Below are positions 27,180-35,642 of a stretch of DNA of 64,000 nt, in pieces. The notes beneath the pieces are model-generated. The model was not told the origin of the DNA and made no database searches. It saw only the letters and a program-made list of their open reading frames with translations. The stretch is from the NCBI RefSeq assembly GCF_014696315.1, contig NZ_JACJPX010000044.1, forward strand, positions 1-64,000. Direction: 5' to 3'. A program made the position numbers and the translations under genes. The stretch's first letter is position 1, and each line of letters begins with the position of its first letter. Origin of the DNA: Calothrix membranacea FACHB-236 (GTDB lineage: Bacteria; Cyanobacteriota; Cyanobacteriia; Cyanobacteriales; Nostocaceae).

Positions 27180-27530
27180 TTACCTTTTAGCTATATCACC
27201 AGCAATTAAAGCTTCTCTATATAACCAAGCTTCTCTGGCAGTTTTAAACCCATCCCTCCACTTTTTTTCATTTTTATCTTTAGTTCGATATCCTATTCCC
27301 CAAGTATCATTTGCAAAGCAATAATAGACTTTATAAAGCATGACTGGTTGAGCAAAATCACCTCCACAATCACCATCATCTTCTATACGAGTACCATCTA
27401 ATTTAATACCATAAAAACGGCGTTTTACTTTATCTATATGAACTTCTACTACCTCTTTTAAATGTTTCGATTTTAAAATGATATTTCCATCTGAGTCGAT
27501 AGTGTGAGATTTAGGGTTGTGTGTAGACAT
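27180..27530 (-). CDS. hypothetical protein in the toxin-antitoxin island
   Basis: A 116-residue basic protein that I do not recognise. It starts MSTHNPKSHTIDSDGNIIL and contains FYGIKLDGTRIEDDGDCGGD and YYCFANDTWGIGYRTKDKNE. The C-terminus, REAWLYREALIAGDIAKR, is helical. There is no membrane segment or known motif. It is transcribed against higBA and lies between two toxin modules, so it belongs to the accessory segment. It has AT-rich codon use similar to the neighbouring modules. Confidence 0.65.
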   Translation of the reverse strand: MSTHNPKSHTIDSDGNIILKSKHLKEVVEVHIDKVKRRFYGIKLDGTRIEDDGDCGGDFAQPVMLYKVYYCFANDTWGIGYRTKDKNEKKWRDGFKTAREAWLYREALIAGDIAKR

Positions 27531-27766
27531 AAAAAAATATTCAGTTAATTATGAACGAAATTTATTGTATACTTTCATATCTATCTATTGGTATAGAGAA
27601 AATACGGTTAAATCAAAAAAATGTCATTATTTACCCGTAATATCACCAATATTTTTTGGCGATGTCCAAATTAAATAGGAAATTTTTTCTGTTGTTGCTA
27701 TATAAATATTAGGTAGTCGGGACGGAATGTGCGAAGCGCATATTGTCGTTAATTACATATAAGTTA

Positions 27767-28003
27767 CTACAATTTATCGTATTCTTCTGGCTCTACATTA
27801 GGGACTTTATTCAAAACTCGCTGGAATTTTTCCCAACTACCGCTTTTGGCTTTTTCTTCTAAATAGCCTTTGGTCAACCATGCAGAAACTTGTGCAGATA
27901 AAGCAATAGCTATAAGCTGTTCAATAGAAACATTTTCTCTAGCTGCTAAGGCTTCAATTTGTTTATACAAAGATTCAGGTAGTTGTACATTTAAATTAGT
28001 CAT
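27767..28003 (-). CDS. antitoxin of a PIN-toxin pair (ribbon-helix-helix type)
   Basis: A 78-residue protein: TNLNVQLPESLYKQIEALAA followed by NVSIEQLIAIALSAQVSAWL, the short strand plus two helices of an RHH DNA-binding domain, and an acidic tail (KVPNVEPEEYDKL). It is translated upstream of the PIN toxin from a shared operon: the stop/start overlap is ATGA around 28000. It probably binds DNA as a dimer and masks the toxin. Confidence 0.8.
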   Translation of the reverse strand: MTNLNVQLPESLYKQIEALAARENVSIEQLIAIALSAQVSAWLTKGYLEEKAKSGSWEKFQRVLNKVPNVEPEEYDKL

Positions 28004-28431
28004 TGTATTTCTCCTACTATCTGTAAAAACTCTTTGGGTGACACTAACCTGATTCCAAATTGTTGTGCGGCTTGTAAATCTTTTTGATTGTAAGTAATGA
28101 TAAAATCAGCCTGGCATTCAACAGCTAAATCAATGAGGAAATCATCGTCAGGGTCTCGGGCTGAGGGTCGCCATATATAAAAAATACTACATAAATTAGC
28201 AATGCTACAAATACCTTCAATAACATCGTTGATGTCTTGATCGCTCAATCCAATCTGATATTTTTCTCGTTTGAGAATTTCTTCATACTCAAATACTAAA
28301 GTAGTAGAAACATTCAACTGCCAACGCCTATCGTTAAGTATTGTTAATAGTCTATAAGATGCACCAAGACTGGATCTTAAACCAGCAAGCAATACATTAG
28401 TATCCACTACAATTTGGTAAGTTCTTGTCAT
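28000..28431 (-). CDS. PIN-domain toxin (PIN_3 family)
   Basis: A 143-residue putative toxin-antitoxin PIN nuclease. Acidic metal-binding residues are visible in VVDTNVLLAGL near residue 10, EYEEILKREKYQ near 50 and DPDDDFLIDLAVECQADF near 93-110. The protein ends with ITYNQKDLQAAQQFGIRLV, usual for this subfamily. It is expected to cut RNA. In gene order the toxin comes first and the antitoxin second on the minus strand. Confidence 0.87.
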   Translation of the reverse strand: MTRTYQIVVDTNVLLAGLRSSLGASYRLLTILNDRRWQLNVSTTLVFEYEEILKREKYQIGLSDQDINDVIEGICSIANLCSIFYIWRPSARDPDDDFLIDLAVECQADFIITYNQKDLQAAQQFGIRLVSPKEFLQIVGEIQ

Positions 28432-28489
28432 TCTTTAGGCATGAATAGCAATCTTGTAGTAACAATCACCATGTAATTTATTTAATCTT

Positions 28490-29296
28490 TTAATTCTCTA
28501 CTAAAGACCATCCCAAACTCGTTGGCTGTTCATAAACTCGCTTCAAAGTATTCACATCTCTAACAGAAATTGGGGGCGGTTGGCGAACTTGAGAAAAGTA
28601 TAGGGCATCGGTTTGTAACGGACTATGCCCCCAAATTCCCAAAGCGTGGCCGAGTTCATGACGCGCTGCGGCTAGGACGTAATTACCAGTCTGGCTAGGA
28701 CTTAATAATATAGTGAAGCGGTGTAATAAAACTTTGTTGTTGGTATATAACTTGTAGGTAGTTAAAGCAGAACGCGCACGAGGAATTTTATCGCCGGGAG
28801 AAATTTGCAGAGGAGGCGCTTTTCGCAAAATTTTAATATCTGCAACCTCTGGTTTTTCCACTATCAATAAAGGTAAGTAAGCATTCCACTCCTGCACAGC
28901 TTGTAAGACACTGTTAACCCAAGCTTGAGCTTGCTGGCTGTTAATTGCTGTTGGCGTTTCTACGTAAACTTTAATAGGAAACTTTGACCAAACCAGATAA
29001 CCGACTTGGGTGGCTGTAATTTGAGCAAAGTAATCGCCACTGTTGGTATTATCTTGCCATTTGGCTAGCGTTGGCGGTAGAGGATGGGGTTTTGGAGAAG
29101 GGAATGAGGCGGTAGGGAGAGAAGCGAGTAAATCCCTAGAATATAGCGTTACTTGAGCGAAATTAGCATTTGCAGGGAGATGCGTAAAAATAACTAGCAG
29201 CCCTGTACCTATCGCTAAGGTAAGAATTGCTAGTAACTGTGATGTAAATAAATTTTTTAGGGGGTTGGGTGTTGGGTATTGGATTTTTTGTCCCAT
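28490..29296 (-). CDS. matrixin-like zinc metalloprotease
   Basis: A 268-residue exported protease. An N-terminal hydrophobic segment (LLAILTLAIGTGLLVIFTH, about residues 19-37) serves as signal or anchor. The catalytic motif is HELGHALGIWGH near residue 213, the H-E-x2-H-x2-G-x2-H zinc site of M10 peptidases. Upstream VKVYVETPTAINS and AWVNSVLQAVQEWN match the matrixin fold start. It should act outside the cytoplasmic membrane. It lies 17 bp downstream of secG and is probably co-transcribed with gpmI and secG. Confidence 0.85.
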   Translation of the reverse strand: MGQKIQYPTPNPLKNLFTSQLLAILTLAIGTGLLVIFTHLPANANFAQVTLYSRDLLASLPTASFPSPKPHPLPPTLAKWQDNTNSGDYFAQITATQVGYLVWSKFPIKVYVETPTAINSQQAQAWVNSVLQAVQEWNAYLPLLIVEKPEVADIKILRKAPPLQISPGDKIPRARSALTTYKLYTNNKVLLHRFTILLSPSQTGNYVLAAARHELGHALGIWGHSPLQTDALYFSQVRQPPPISVRDVNTLKRVYEQPTSLGWSLVEN

Positions 29297-29313
29297 ATCC
29301 CTATTCCCTATGG

Positions 29314-29547
29314 TTACTTAGGTAGCCAACCAGCACTTAAAACTACTGTTAAACCTAGAAAAACTACTGTCAATGCCCAAGTAATTCGGTTTAAGGTGTT
29401 TTCTGCGCTTTTGGTACTGCTAAATAGCTGAGCTTGTCCACCAATGGCCCCAATACCATCTCCTTTAGGACTATGCAGTAGTACTAAGACGATTAAACCA
29501 ACGGCGGAAAGTGCCCAAATGCCTTGAACAATATTAGAAACTGTCAT
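29314..29547 (-). CDS. secG: preprotein translocase subunit SecG
   Basis: A 77-residue small membrane subunit of the SecYEG channel. Two membrane helices are at about 6-24 (IVQGIWALSAVGLIVLVLL) and 53-73 (ITWALTVVFLGLTVVLS). Between them is the conserved stretch HSPKGDGIGAIGGQAQLFSS. It sits between gpmI and the protease, a gpmI-secG order common in cyanobacteria. Confidence 0.95.
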   Translation of the reverse strand: MTVSNIVQGIWALSAVGLIVLVLLHSPKGDGIGAIGGQAQLFSSTKSAENTLNRITWALTVVFLGLTVVLSAGWLPK

Positions 29548-29622
29548 GGTAGCAATCTAAATAGATAGTCAATTTCAAAACAGAAGTGCCAGGGTGAAGG
29601 TAACAGTTAACTGTTATCTATT

Positions 29623-31221
29623 TTACAAACCTACTTGCGCGGGAGTACGACTGCGTTGCACATCATATCCAGCTGGGACAACGAGCGATCGCCCTGTCAT
29701 TTCTGATGGCTGAGGAAGTTGTAAAATCTCTAGAATTGTCGGCGCAATGTCGGCTAGCTTGCCATCGCTTCGTAGTTCGACATTTGTACCATGTCCAGGG
29801 ATTTTTACTTTTTCTCCTTCCAAAAGAATTAAGGGGACTGGGTTAGTGGTGTGGGCTGTCCAAGGATTACCCGCATCATCTAGCATATACTCAGCATTAC
29901 CGTGGTCAGCAGTAATAATTGTTGTGCCACCAACTTTAGTAATGCTAGCAAGTAGGCGACCCAAACACAGATCAACTTTTTCAATTGCTTCTATCGTAGC
30001 TTCTATCTGACCCGTATGTCCTACCATGTCTGGGTTGGCATAGTTAATTACAACCAACGAGTAGATACATTTTTCAATCGCGGCGATCGCTACATCTGTG
30101 ACTGCTGCTGCTGACATCGCCGGGGCTTTATCGTAAGTTGCTACCATTGGACTGCTTACGAGTTCCCGGTCTTCACCTTCAAAAGGGTCTTCTAGACCAC
30201 CATTAAAGAAGTAGGTAACATGGGCGTATTTTTCGGTTTCAGCAGTGCGAAATTGCTTCAATCCGTGATTAGCAACAACCTCTCCCAAAATATTTGTGAG
30301 ATTCTGCGGCTCAAAGGCGATAGCTACTTTTAAATCTGGGTCATACTGAGTAAAAGTAGCAAAGGCAAGCGGTTGAATTAGCTTTCTTTCAAAGCCTGTA
30401 AATTCTGGGCTAACAAAAGCTTGAGTGAGTTGTCTAGCGCGATCAGGGCGGAAGTTGAAGAATATCACTCCATCCTCTGCTGCAATTGCGCCAGGAGCAA
30501 TACGTGTCGGGTTGATGAACTCGTCTTTTACTCCAGCAGCGTAAGATGCTTGTAAGACTTCTACAGCCGGGCGATTATCAGTCACCTCATCTTGGGTCAT
30601 TACGTCGTAAGCGCGTTTAACCCGATCCCAACGATGATCGCGATCCATCGCGTAGTAGCGACCGCTGAGGGTGACTATGCGCCCAATACCTATGCGGTCT
30701 ATATATTCTTGCAGCTGCCCAATTGCTTTTACACCTTCGGTTGGTGTGGTGTCACGACCATCGGTGATGGCGTGGATACAAACTTGGGAAATTCGCTGAT
30801 CCTTAGCTAAGTCCAGTAGTCCAAATAGATGAGTGAGATGGGAATGTACTCCACCTTCTGAACACAGACCTACTATGTGAAGCTTGCCATTGCGATCGCG
30901 CACTTCCTGGCAAATTTTGACAAGTGCTGGGTTGAGCTTGATAGAACCGTCTTCCACAGCATCGGAGATGCGTACTAATTCTTGCGGTACTACTCGCCCA
31001 GCGCCAATGTTCAAATGACCAACTTCCGAGTTGCCCATTTGACCATCTGGCAACCCTACGGCTTTTCCTGATGTGCGAATGAGGGTGTGTGGATAAGCTG
31101 CCCATAAGCTATCCATGACTGGAGTTTTAGCATTAACAATAGCGTTTCCACGCTTCTCCTCGCAGTAGCCCCATCCGTCTAAAATGACTAGCACCACAGG
31201 AGCAACAGGTGCTTTGGTCAT
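29623..31221 (-). CDS. gpmI: 2,3-bisphosphoglycerate-independent phosphoglycerate mutase
   Basis: A glycolytic enzyme interconverting 3- and 2-phosphoglycerate, with two metal ions, in the cytosol. The metal/Ser nucleophile region is GQMGNSEVGHLNIGAGR. Other blocks are LVILDGWG near the start, HAITDGRDT, NYANPDMVGHTG and ITADHGNAE. The frame extends to a GTG at 31278, but a promoter-like TTGCAG-16-TATCAT (plus positions 31283-31256) overlaps that start; ATG 31221 gives a normal 532-residue protein. It heads the gpmI-secG-protease operon. Confidence 0.96.
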   Translation of the reverse strand: MTKAPVAPVVLVILDGWGYCEEKRGNAIVNAKTPVMDSLWAAYPHTLIRTSGKAVGLPDGQMGNSEVGHLNIGAGRVVPQELVRISDAVEDGSIKLNPALVKICQEVRDRNGKLHIVGLCSEGGVHSHLTHLFGLLDLAKDQRISQVCIHAITDGRDTTPTEGVKAIGQLQEYIDRIGIGRIVTLSGRYYAMDRDHRWDRVKRAYDVMTQDEVTDNRPAVEVLQASYAAGVKDEFINPTRIAPGAIAAEDGVIFFNFRPDRARQLTQAFVSPEFTGFERKLIQPLAFATFTQYDPDLKVAIAFEPQNLTNILGEVVANHGLKQFRTAETEKYAHVTYFFNGGLEDPFEGEDRELVSSPMVATYDKAPAMSAAAVTDVAIAAIEKCIYSLVVINYANPDMVGHTGQIEATIEAIEKVDLCLGRLLASITKVGGTTIITADHGNAEYMLDDAGNPWTAHTTNPVPLILLEGEKVKIPGHGTNVELRSDGKLADIAPTILEILQLPQPSEMTGRSLVVPAGYDVQRSRTPAQVGL

Positions 31222-31255
31222 AGTAAAATTGCCCTTTACTTTTTGTAATACCCGA

Positions 31256-31283
31256 ATGATACCACTGCTAATCACCACTGCAA
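31256..31283 (-). promoter_or_regulatory. candidate gpmI promoter
   Basis: On the minus strand TTGCAG (31283-31278), 16 bp, TATCAT (31261-31256). Transcription would start near 31249, 28 nt before the ATG at 31221. It supports the shorter gpmI start. Confidence 0.4.
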
Positions 31284-31616
31284 GAGGATTTCTGCTTATT
31301 AACTTCTTTTATCAAAAAAATACTGATTTTTTTGATTTTTTTTAACTTTAGTAAATTTTGCTGATTTTTTGTGATAATTATGTGGGACTAACTATCATAA
31401 AAAAGCTTTTGTGTAGTGATAATAGCCAGTCTCTAACTTGCGTTTTGCTGAAGCAGTTGTAGATTTCTTGCTATTTATGTAGGATGTGTGAGCTTTTATC
31501 TAATTCATCATTTTATAGCAAAAGTGCATGATGTTTAAAGCTGGGAACGAACTGTTTTCAACCAAGCTATTTTTGCATCATGCACTCTAGGTAAATTTCA
31601 GTGTTACTACTATGTA
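31284..31616. other. spacer with a long inverted repeat
   Basis: AGTGCATGATG 31523-31533 is perfectly complementary to CATCATGCACT 31576-31586, with 42 nt between. It lies downstream of the ABC-F gene (minus strand), where a terminator is expected, but there is no T-run and the loop is large. No gene is seen in the rest. Confidence 0.5.
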
Positions 31617-33311
31617 TTATTTGCGTTTTGCTGAAGTTTTAGCGGCTTTAGCAGCTTTTTTGGCGGCTTTTTCAGCAGCGATCGCAGCTAGTTTTTCGGC
31701 TTCTTTTTCTTCAGCAATTTTATCCAGGTAGTAATGATAATTACCTAAATAAACGCGGAATTCACCATCGCGAATTTCCACAATTTTATTGGCTACCTGG
31801 GAGATAAAATAACGGTCATGAGAGACAACAATGGCTGTTCCATCATAGTTTTGCAGGGCTTCCTCCAACATTTCTTTAGCTGGAATATCTAGATGGTTTG
31901 TCGGCTCATCTAAGATTAGTAAATTCGCTGGACGTAAGAGCATTTTTGCTAAAGCTAGACGCGCTTTTTCGCCTCCACTTAATGCACCAACCTGTTTAAA
32001 TACCGTGTCTCCAGCAAATAAGAATCGTCCTAACAATGTCCGAACTTCTTCATTTTTCCAGTCTGGAACTTCATCGTGAATAGTTTCCATAACTGTCTTT
32101 TTCAAATCCAAAGCTTCTGCCTGATTTTGCTCAAAGTAACCAGGAATAACATTGTGATCGCCTAATTTAACACTACCTTCTGTCGGTGGTTCCATACCCA
32201 TAATTACCCGCAGTAGGGTAGATTTACCTGCACCGTTAGGGCCCAAGAAAGCGATGCGATCGCCTCTTTCAATAAAGAGATTAGCTCCTAAAAATAAGAT
32301 TTTATCGTCATAGATATGAGTTAAATCTTTAATAGTGACGACTTCTCGTCCGCTACGGGGTGCATCAGGAAAGCGAAAATGTAGAGTTCTGACACCACCT
32401 GTAGGTGCTTCAATTCGCTCGATTTTTTCTAGTTGTTTTTCGCGGCTTTTGGCTTGAGTACTACGGGTAGCACTAGCGCGAAATCTGTCAACGAAAGCTT
32501 GTTGTTTCTCTAGTTCTTTCTGCTGTCTTTCGTAAGCACTCAACTGTGCTGATTGATTTTCAGCTTTTTGTTGCAGGTATGATGAATAATTACCCAGGTA
32601 AGTAGTAGAAACACCACGTTCTGTTTCTACAATTTGAGTGCAGAGGCGGTCAAGAAACTCCCGGTCATGGGAGACTATCACCATTGGAGTTACTAGACTT
32701 TTTAAGTAATTTTCCAACCACTCAATAGTTTCTAAGTCTAAGTGGTTTGTTGGTTCGTCCAGTAGCAATAAATCTGGTTTTTGCAACAGGATTTTACCCA
32801 AACTCATCCGCATTTGCCAACCACCAGAGAAGGCGCTAACAAGGCGATCGCCATCTTCTTGTTCAAATCCCATCTCTGGCAAGATTTTGCCGATGCGTGC
32901 TTCTAAACCATAGCCATCCAAGCCTTCAAACTGGCGCTGTAAGCGATCCAATTTGTTGATTAAGTGATCGAGTTCCTCTGGAGTTGCAGTTTCCATGTCT
33001 CTTGTCACCTGCGCGATAGAAAGCTGCACTTGATTCGCTTCTTTGAAAACAGTCCAAAATTCTTCTCTCACAGTGCGGCCAGGATCTACTTCAAACTCTT
33101 GGTTGAGGTAGGCTATATGTAAACTTGCAGGACGAATGATTTCCCCAGCCGTCGGTTCCATTTCTCCAGAGATAATTTTCAGTTGGGTAGATTTACCTGC
33201 GCCGTTCACACCGACTAAGCCGATGCGATCGCCAGGTTTAACTTCCCAGTTGATATCTTTGAGAACTTCACCTGTGGGATAAATTTTACTAATATGTTCT
33301 AGTCGCAGCAT
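31617..33311 (-). CDS. ABC-F family ATPase
   Basis: A soluble protein of 564 residues with two ABC domains and no membrane segments. Walker A motifs are GVNGAGKST (about 34-42) and GPNGAGKST; signatures SAFSGGWQMRMSL and GALSGGEKARLALAKM; Walker B LLLLDEPTNHLD twice. The linker between domains (QQKELEKQQAFVDRFRAS) is the ribosome-probing arm of ABC-F translation factors. The C-terminus is Lys/Ala-rich. It probably acts on stalled ribosomes. ATG 33311 is chosen over the TTG directly before it. Confidence 0.93.
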   Translation of the reverse strand: MLRLEHISKIYPTGEVLKDINWEVKPGDRIGLVGVNGAGKSTQLKIISGEMEPTAGEIIRPASLHIAYLNQEFEVDPGRTVREEFWTVFKEANQVQLSIAQVTRDMETATPEELDHLINKLDRLQRQFEGLDGYGLEARIGKILPEMGFEQEDGDRLVSAFSGGWQMRMSLGKILLQKPDLLLLDEPTNHLDLETIEWLENYLKSLVTPMVIVSHDREFLDRLCTQIVETERGVSTTYLGNYSSYLQQKAENQSAQLSAYERQQKELEKQQAFVDRFRASATRSTQAKSREKQLEKIERIEAPTGGVRTLHFRFPDAPRSGREVVTIKDLTHIYDDKILFLGANLFIERGDRIAFLGPNGAGKSTLLRVIMGMEPPTEGSVKLGDHNVIPGYFEQNQAEALDLKKTVMETIHDEVPDWKNEEVRTLLGRFLFAGDTVFKQVGALSGGEKARLALAKMLLRPANLLILDEPTNHLDIPAKEMLEEALQNYDGTAIVVSHDRYFISQVANKIVEIRDGEFRVYLGNYHYYLDKIAEEKEAEKLAAIAAEKAAKKAAKAAKTSAKRK

Positions 33312-33526
33312 CAAGTTTTTCTCAGGTAGGGGAATGGGTGGTTTCGGGATGAAGTGCTAATGCCGTGTCAATCTTAACAAAATTTAATTAATATTTCGTC
33401 GGGAAAAATTGCTGAATGATAAAAAAAGAGTTTGAGATTGTCACGCTCACAGCTAATTAAGTTATATATACCTAATTACAACCACTCATTTCGACATTTG
33501 CCTACCCTAGTATTTAAATTGTGCTG

Positions 33527-34354
33527 TTATTCTTCGCTGCTGCTGGAATTAGAAGCCTGCTGTTGTACTATTTGGCTGACTTCCTCGGTACTCAATTCTA
33601 AAGCTTGAGCTATTTGCTCTACAGTCAACCCAGCTGTCAACATTGGTAGTACTGCTTTTAACTTACCTCTTCTTACACCTTGCTCTATGCCTTCTTCTTT
33701 GCCTTCCTGAAAAGCTTCCTGATAAAATCTTGTCTGTTTTAAATCACTCAAACTAAACATGGCTTCGATTTCCTCCCGACTCATTTTAGGAAATTTGTAA
33801 ACTAAGATAGTTTCTATTAATTGTAATAATTGCTGCTGTAATTTTGAGTTCGTCTCTTGCTTAGTTTTCTTGATTAACTTTCGCGCTTGGTGAATCGCTA
33901 TTTCTGCATCTTCAACTACTAATTTAACGGTTGCTATGCTAACTGGTAAAGTAGCAGTATCACCCAATTCATTTAGATAAATCCGTTTTATCCTTTGACT
34001 GGCAAAGAATTCATGATAGTGTTTAATATCTCCTGTATCTACACTTCTGTTTGGGTATAAAACTACAGCACTCCAATCATTTTTGGGTTTATTCTGACGC
34101 AGGTATAAACTTATTTCTGCAATCAGTCGTGAGTAAATTTCGTCATCTTGTTGAAATTGAACTTCAACGAAGTAAATTGGTCTATCAGTAATTTCTATGG
34201 GCAAAAATAACCCATCTATTCGGAATGAAGTTTGTTGAATTTCAACTGATGAAAACAGATAATTGTTTGCTTCCTCAGGAGCATTGCCAATAATTTCAAA
34301 GAAAATACTAGGTATTTCTTGAAATAGCCGATAAAATAAAATGTCAGTTTTCAC
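33527..34354 (-). CDS. Rpn/DUF2887-family PD-(D/E)xK nuclease-like protein
   Basis: A 275-residue member of the large cyanobacterial DUF2887 group, related to the recombination-promoting Rpn nucleases. Start MKTDILFYRLFQEIPSIFFE; nuclease-like segment FRIDGLFLP then PIYFVEVQFQQDDEIY (Asp and E-x-Q residues of the PD-(D/E)xK core), and LIAEISLYLRQ. The C-terminus has the family repeat EEGIEQGVRRGKLKAVLPML, GLTVEQIAQALEL. These genes exist in many copies and behave like mobile or decaying elements. Activity is unproven. Confidence 0.85.
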   Translation of the reverse strand: MKTDILFYRLFQEIPSIFFEIIGNAPEEANNYLFSSVEIQQTSFRIDGLFLPIEITDRPIYFVEVQFQQDDEIYSRLIAEISLYLRQNKPKNDWSAVVLYPNRSVDTGDIKHYHEFFASQRIKRIYLNELGDTATLPVSIATVKLVVEDAEIAIHQARKLIKKTKQETNSKLQQQLLQLIETILVYKFPKMSREEIEAMFSLSDLKQTRFYQEAFQEGKEEGIEQGVRRGKLKAVLPMLTAGLTVEQIAQALELSTEEVSQIVQQQASNSSSSEE

Positions 34355-34394
34355 AAAAGTCTACAAGTTTCGTATTATAGATGCATCTATTAAT

Positions 34395-34880
34395 TTATTC
34401 TTCAGCACCATCACGCACTTCTTGCAACTGTTCTTTTGATATACCTAATATTCGTGAAAGTGGTGCTAACAAGTTATCATCAATAGCATCTCCAGCATAA
34501 ATATTATTGAGTTCAGAAGGCGAAACTTTAAATGTATCGCAAAATTTAGCAAACTCCTGACTACTCAAATCTAAAGCTTTTTGTCGTTCACTTAATAAAA
34601 GTGCGATCGCCCTAGTCCCATACTTGGGACGTTCGCTAATTTTTATATATTTTTTTATCTTATCTTTGACTTGCTTACTGTCACCACCAGTTGCTTTAAC
34701 TAAATCAGTGCAAGCCAATTTAAGTGCTTTTTTTAAAACTTCGTCCTGGTTTAAAAACTTAATAATTTCATCTGCATATTCTTGTTTAAAAAAACCAGCT
34801 AAATTTCCTTTATAGTAGATGGGCACAAAAACATCGCTTGATTCTACTTGCCAAGCTGAAGGTTCATTGGGTAGTGACAT
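34395..34880 (-). CDS. hypothetical protein with HTH-like C-terminus
   Basis: A 161-residue protein that I do not recognise. The N-terminal part has VPIYYKGNLAGFFKQEYADE and a basic helical stretch DSKQVKDKIKKYIKISERPK. The last 60 residues (LSSQEFAKFCDTFKVSPSEL, ISKEQLQEVRDG) look like an XRE-type helix-turn-helix that may have lost DNA contacts. It lies 40 bp upstream of the Rpn-like gene on the same strand, and a broken XRE regulator follows 270 bp further on. The cluster looks accessory. No toxin or phage gene is recognised next to it. Confidence 0.6.
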   Translation of the reverse strand: MSLPNEPSAWQVESSDVFVPIYYKGNLAGFFKQEYADEIIKFLNQDEVLKKALKLACTDLVKATGGDSKQVKDKIKKYIKISERPKYGTRAIALLLSERQKALDLSSQEFAKFCDTFKVSPSELNNIYAGDAIDDNLLAPLSRILGISKEQLQEVRDGAEE

Positions 34881-35150
34881 GAATACACCTCAGAAAATTC
34901 AAGATTGTAACATTATCTCAATTAATACACGAGGCTTCCACATCCAATAAGCCAAAGCAATTTCATCTTTATTGCTTTACTTTTTATCGTCACCAGTGCT
35001 ATCTCATGCACAAAAAGCAGAAAACAATATCCTGATAAAATTTGTATTTATTATTAGATATTTGTAATAAAAATTAACAATATTTCGTGTGCCTACACAA
35101 ATAAATTTACAAGTTTACTTGTATACAAATGAGCGATCGCTCACAAATCT
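34881..35150. other. spacer, nothing seen
   Basis: 270 bp of AT-rich sequence between the hypothetical gene and the XRE pseudogene. No ORF or repeat is supported apart from one HIP1 site at its right end. Confidence 0.4.
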
Positions 35151-35500
35151 TCAACTTGCTTTTGCTTCATCTACCGAGGCTTCAGCCGCTGCAGCCAGTC
35201 TATCCATGACAGATCTACCAATTATTGCTACTTCACTCAATGGCATAGATTTGATGTGCTTCACAATCTGGTTGACATCGGATGATTCTGACATGGGCTT
35301 AACACCTAAGTAGTTAAGCAATTCCTCCATTGTTTAGCCTGCTCTGGCTGCGATGTTAGCTAAATTTTGTGTATCTGGAATCGATTCGCCTTTTTCCCAC
35401 AATTGCACAGCAGTAGCCGAAACACCCAGAAGCTTACCAAAAAAAAGCTCGTTGACTCATAGAGCCACGAGCTAAACCCTCAATGGGTGGAAAAAATTAA
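35151..35500 (-). pseudogene. XRE-family regulator broken by a frameshift and a nonsense codon
   Basis: Reading the minus strand, an XRE regulator can be reconstructed in three pieces. The first piece reads IEGLARGSMSQRAF. A run of eight T (35440-35447 region) then shifts the frame. The HTH continues as GKLLGVSATAVQLWEKGES and IPDTQNLANIAARAG, ended by TAA (35334-35336) where Tyr or another residue would be expected. The same frame resumes as T-MEELLNYLGVKP and SDVNQIVKHIKSMPLSEVA to the stop at 35151. The last piece alone is a 59-codon ORF (35151-35330). A TAA also lies upstream of the first piece, so the true start is not visible. Confidence 0.75.
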
Positions 35501-35508
35501 ATCACATA

Positions 35509-35634
35509 ATGCAGTACGAATTTGCCTACTACCATTACTTTCAGGAAATGGAGGATGCTATCTATACTGCATTAGAAAACCGCCTATCGGTGTTAAAACT
35601 AACATCACAACAAGCGGTTGTCCCAAATTTATAA
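35509..35634 (+). CDS. possible small ORF, 41 residues
   Basis: ATG 35509 to TAA 35632: a coherent small frame beginning MQYEFAYYHYFQEMEDAIY and continuing TALENRLSVLKLTSQQAVV. It has no clear ribosome-binding site and no recognised family. It may be a remnant of a gene inserted near the XRE pseudogene, or chance. Confidence 0.25.
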   Translation: MQYEFAYYHYFQEMEDAIYTALENRLSVLKLTSQQAVVPNL

Positions 35635-35642
35635 AAAAACAA

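Noticed and set aside
35089-35313. 74-residue plus-strand ORF
   Set aside because: It is antisense to the XRE pseudogene remnant, whose minus-strand reading is clearly protein-like.
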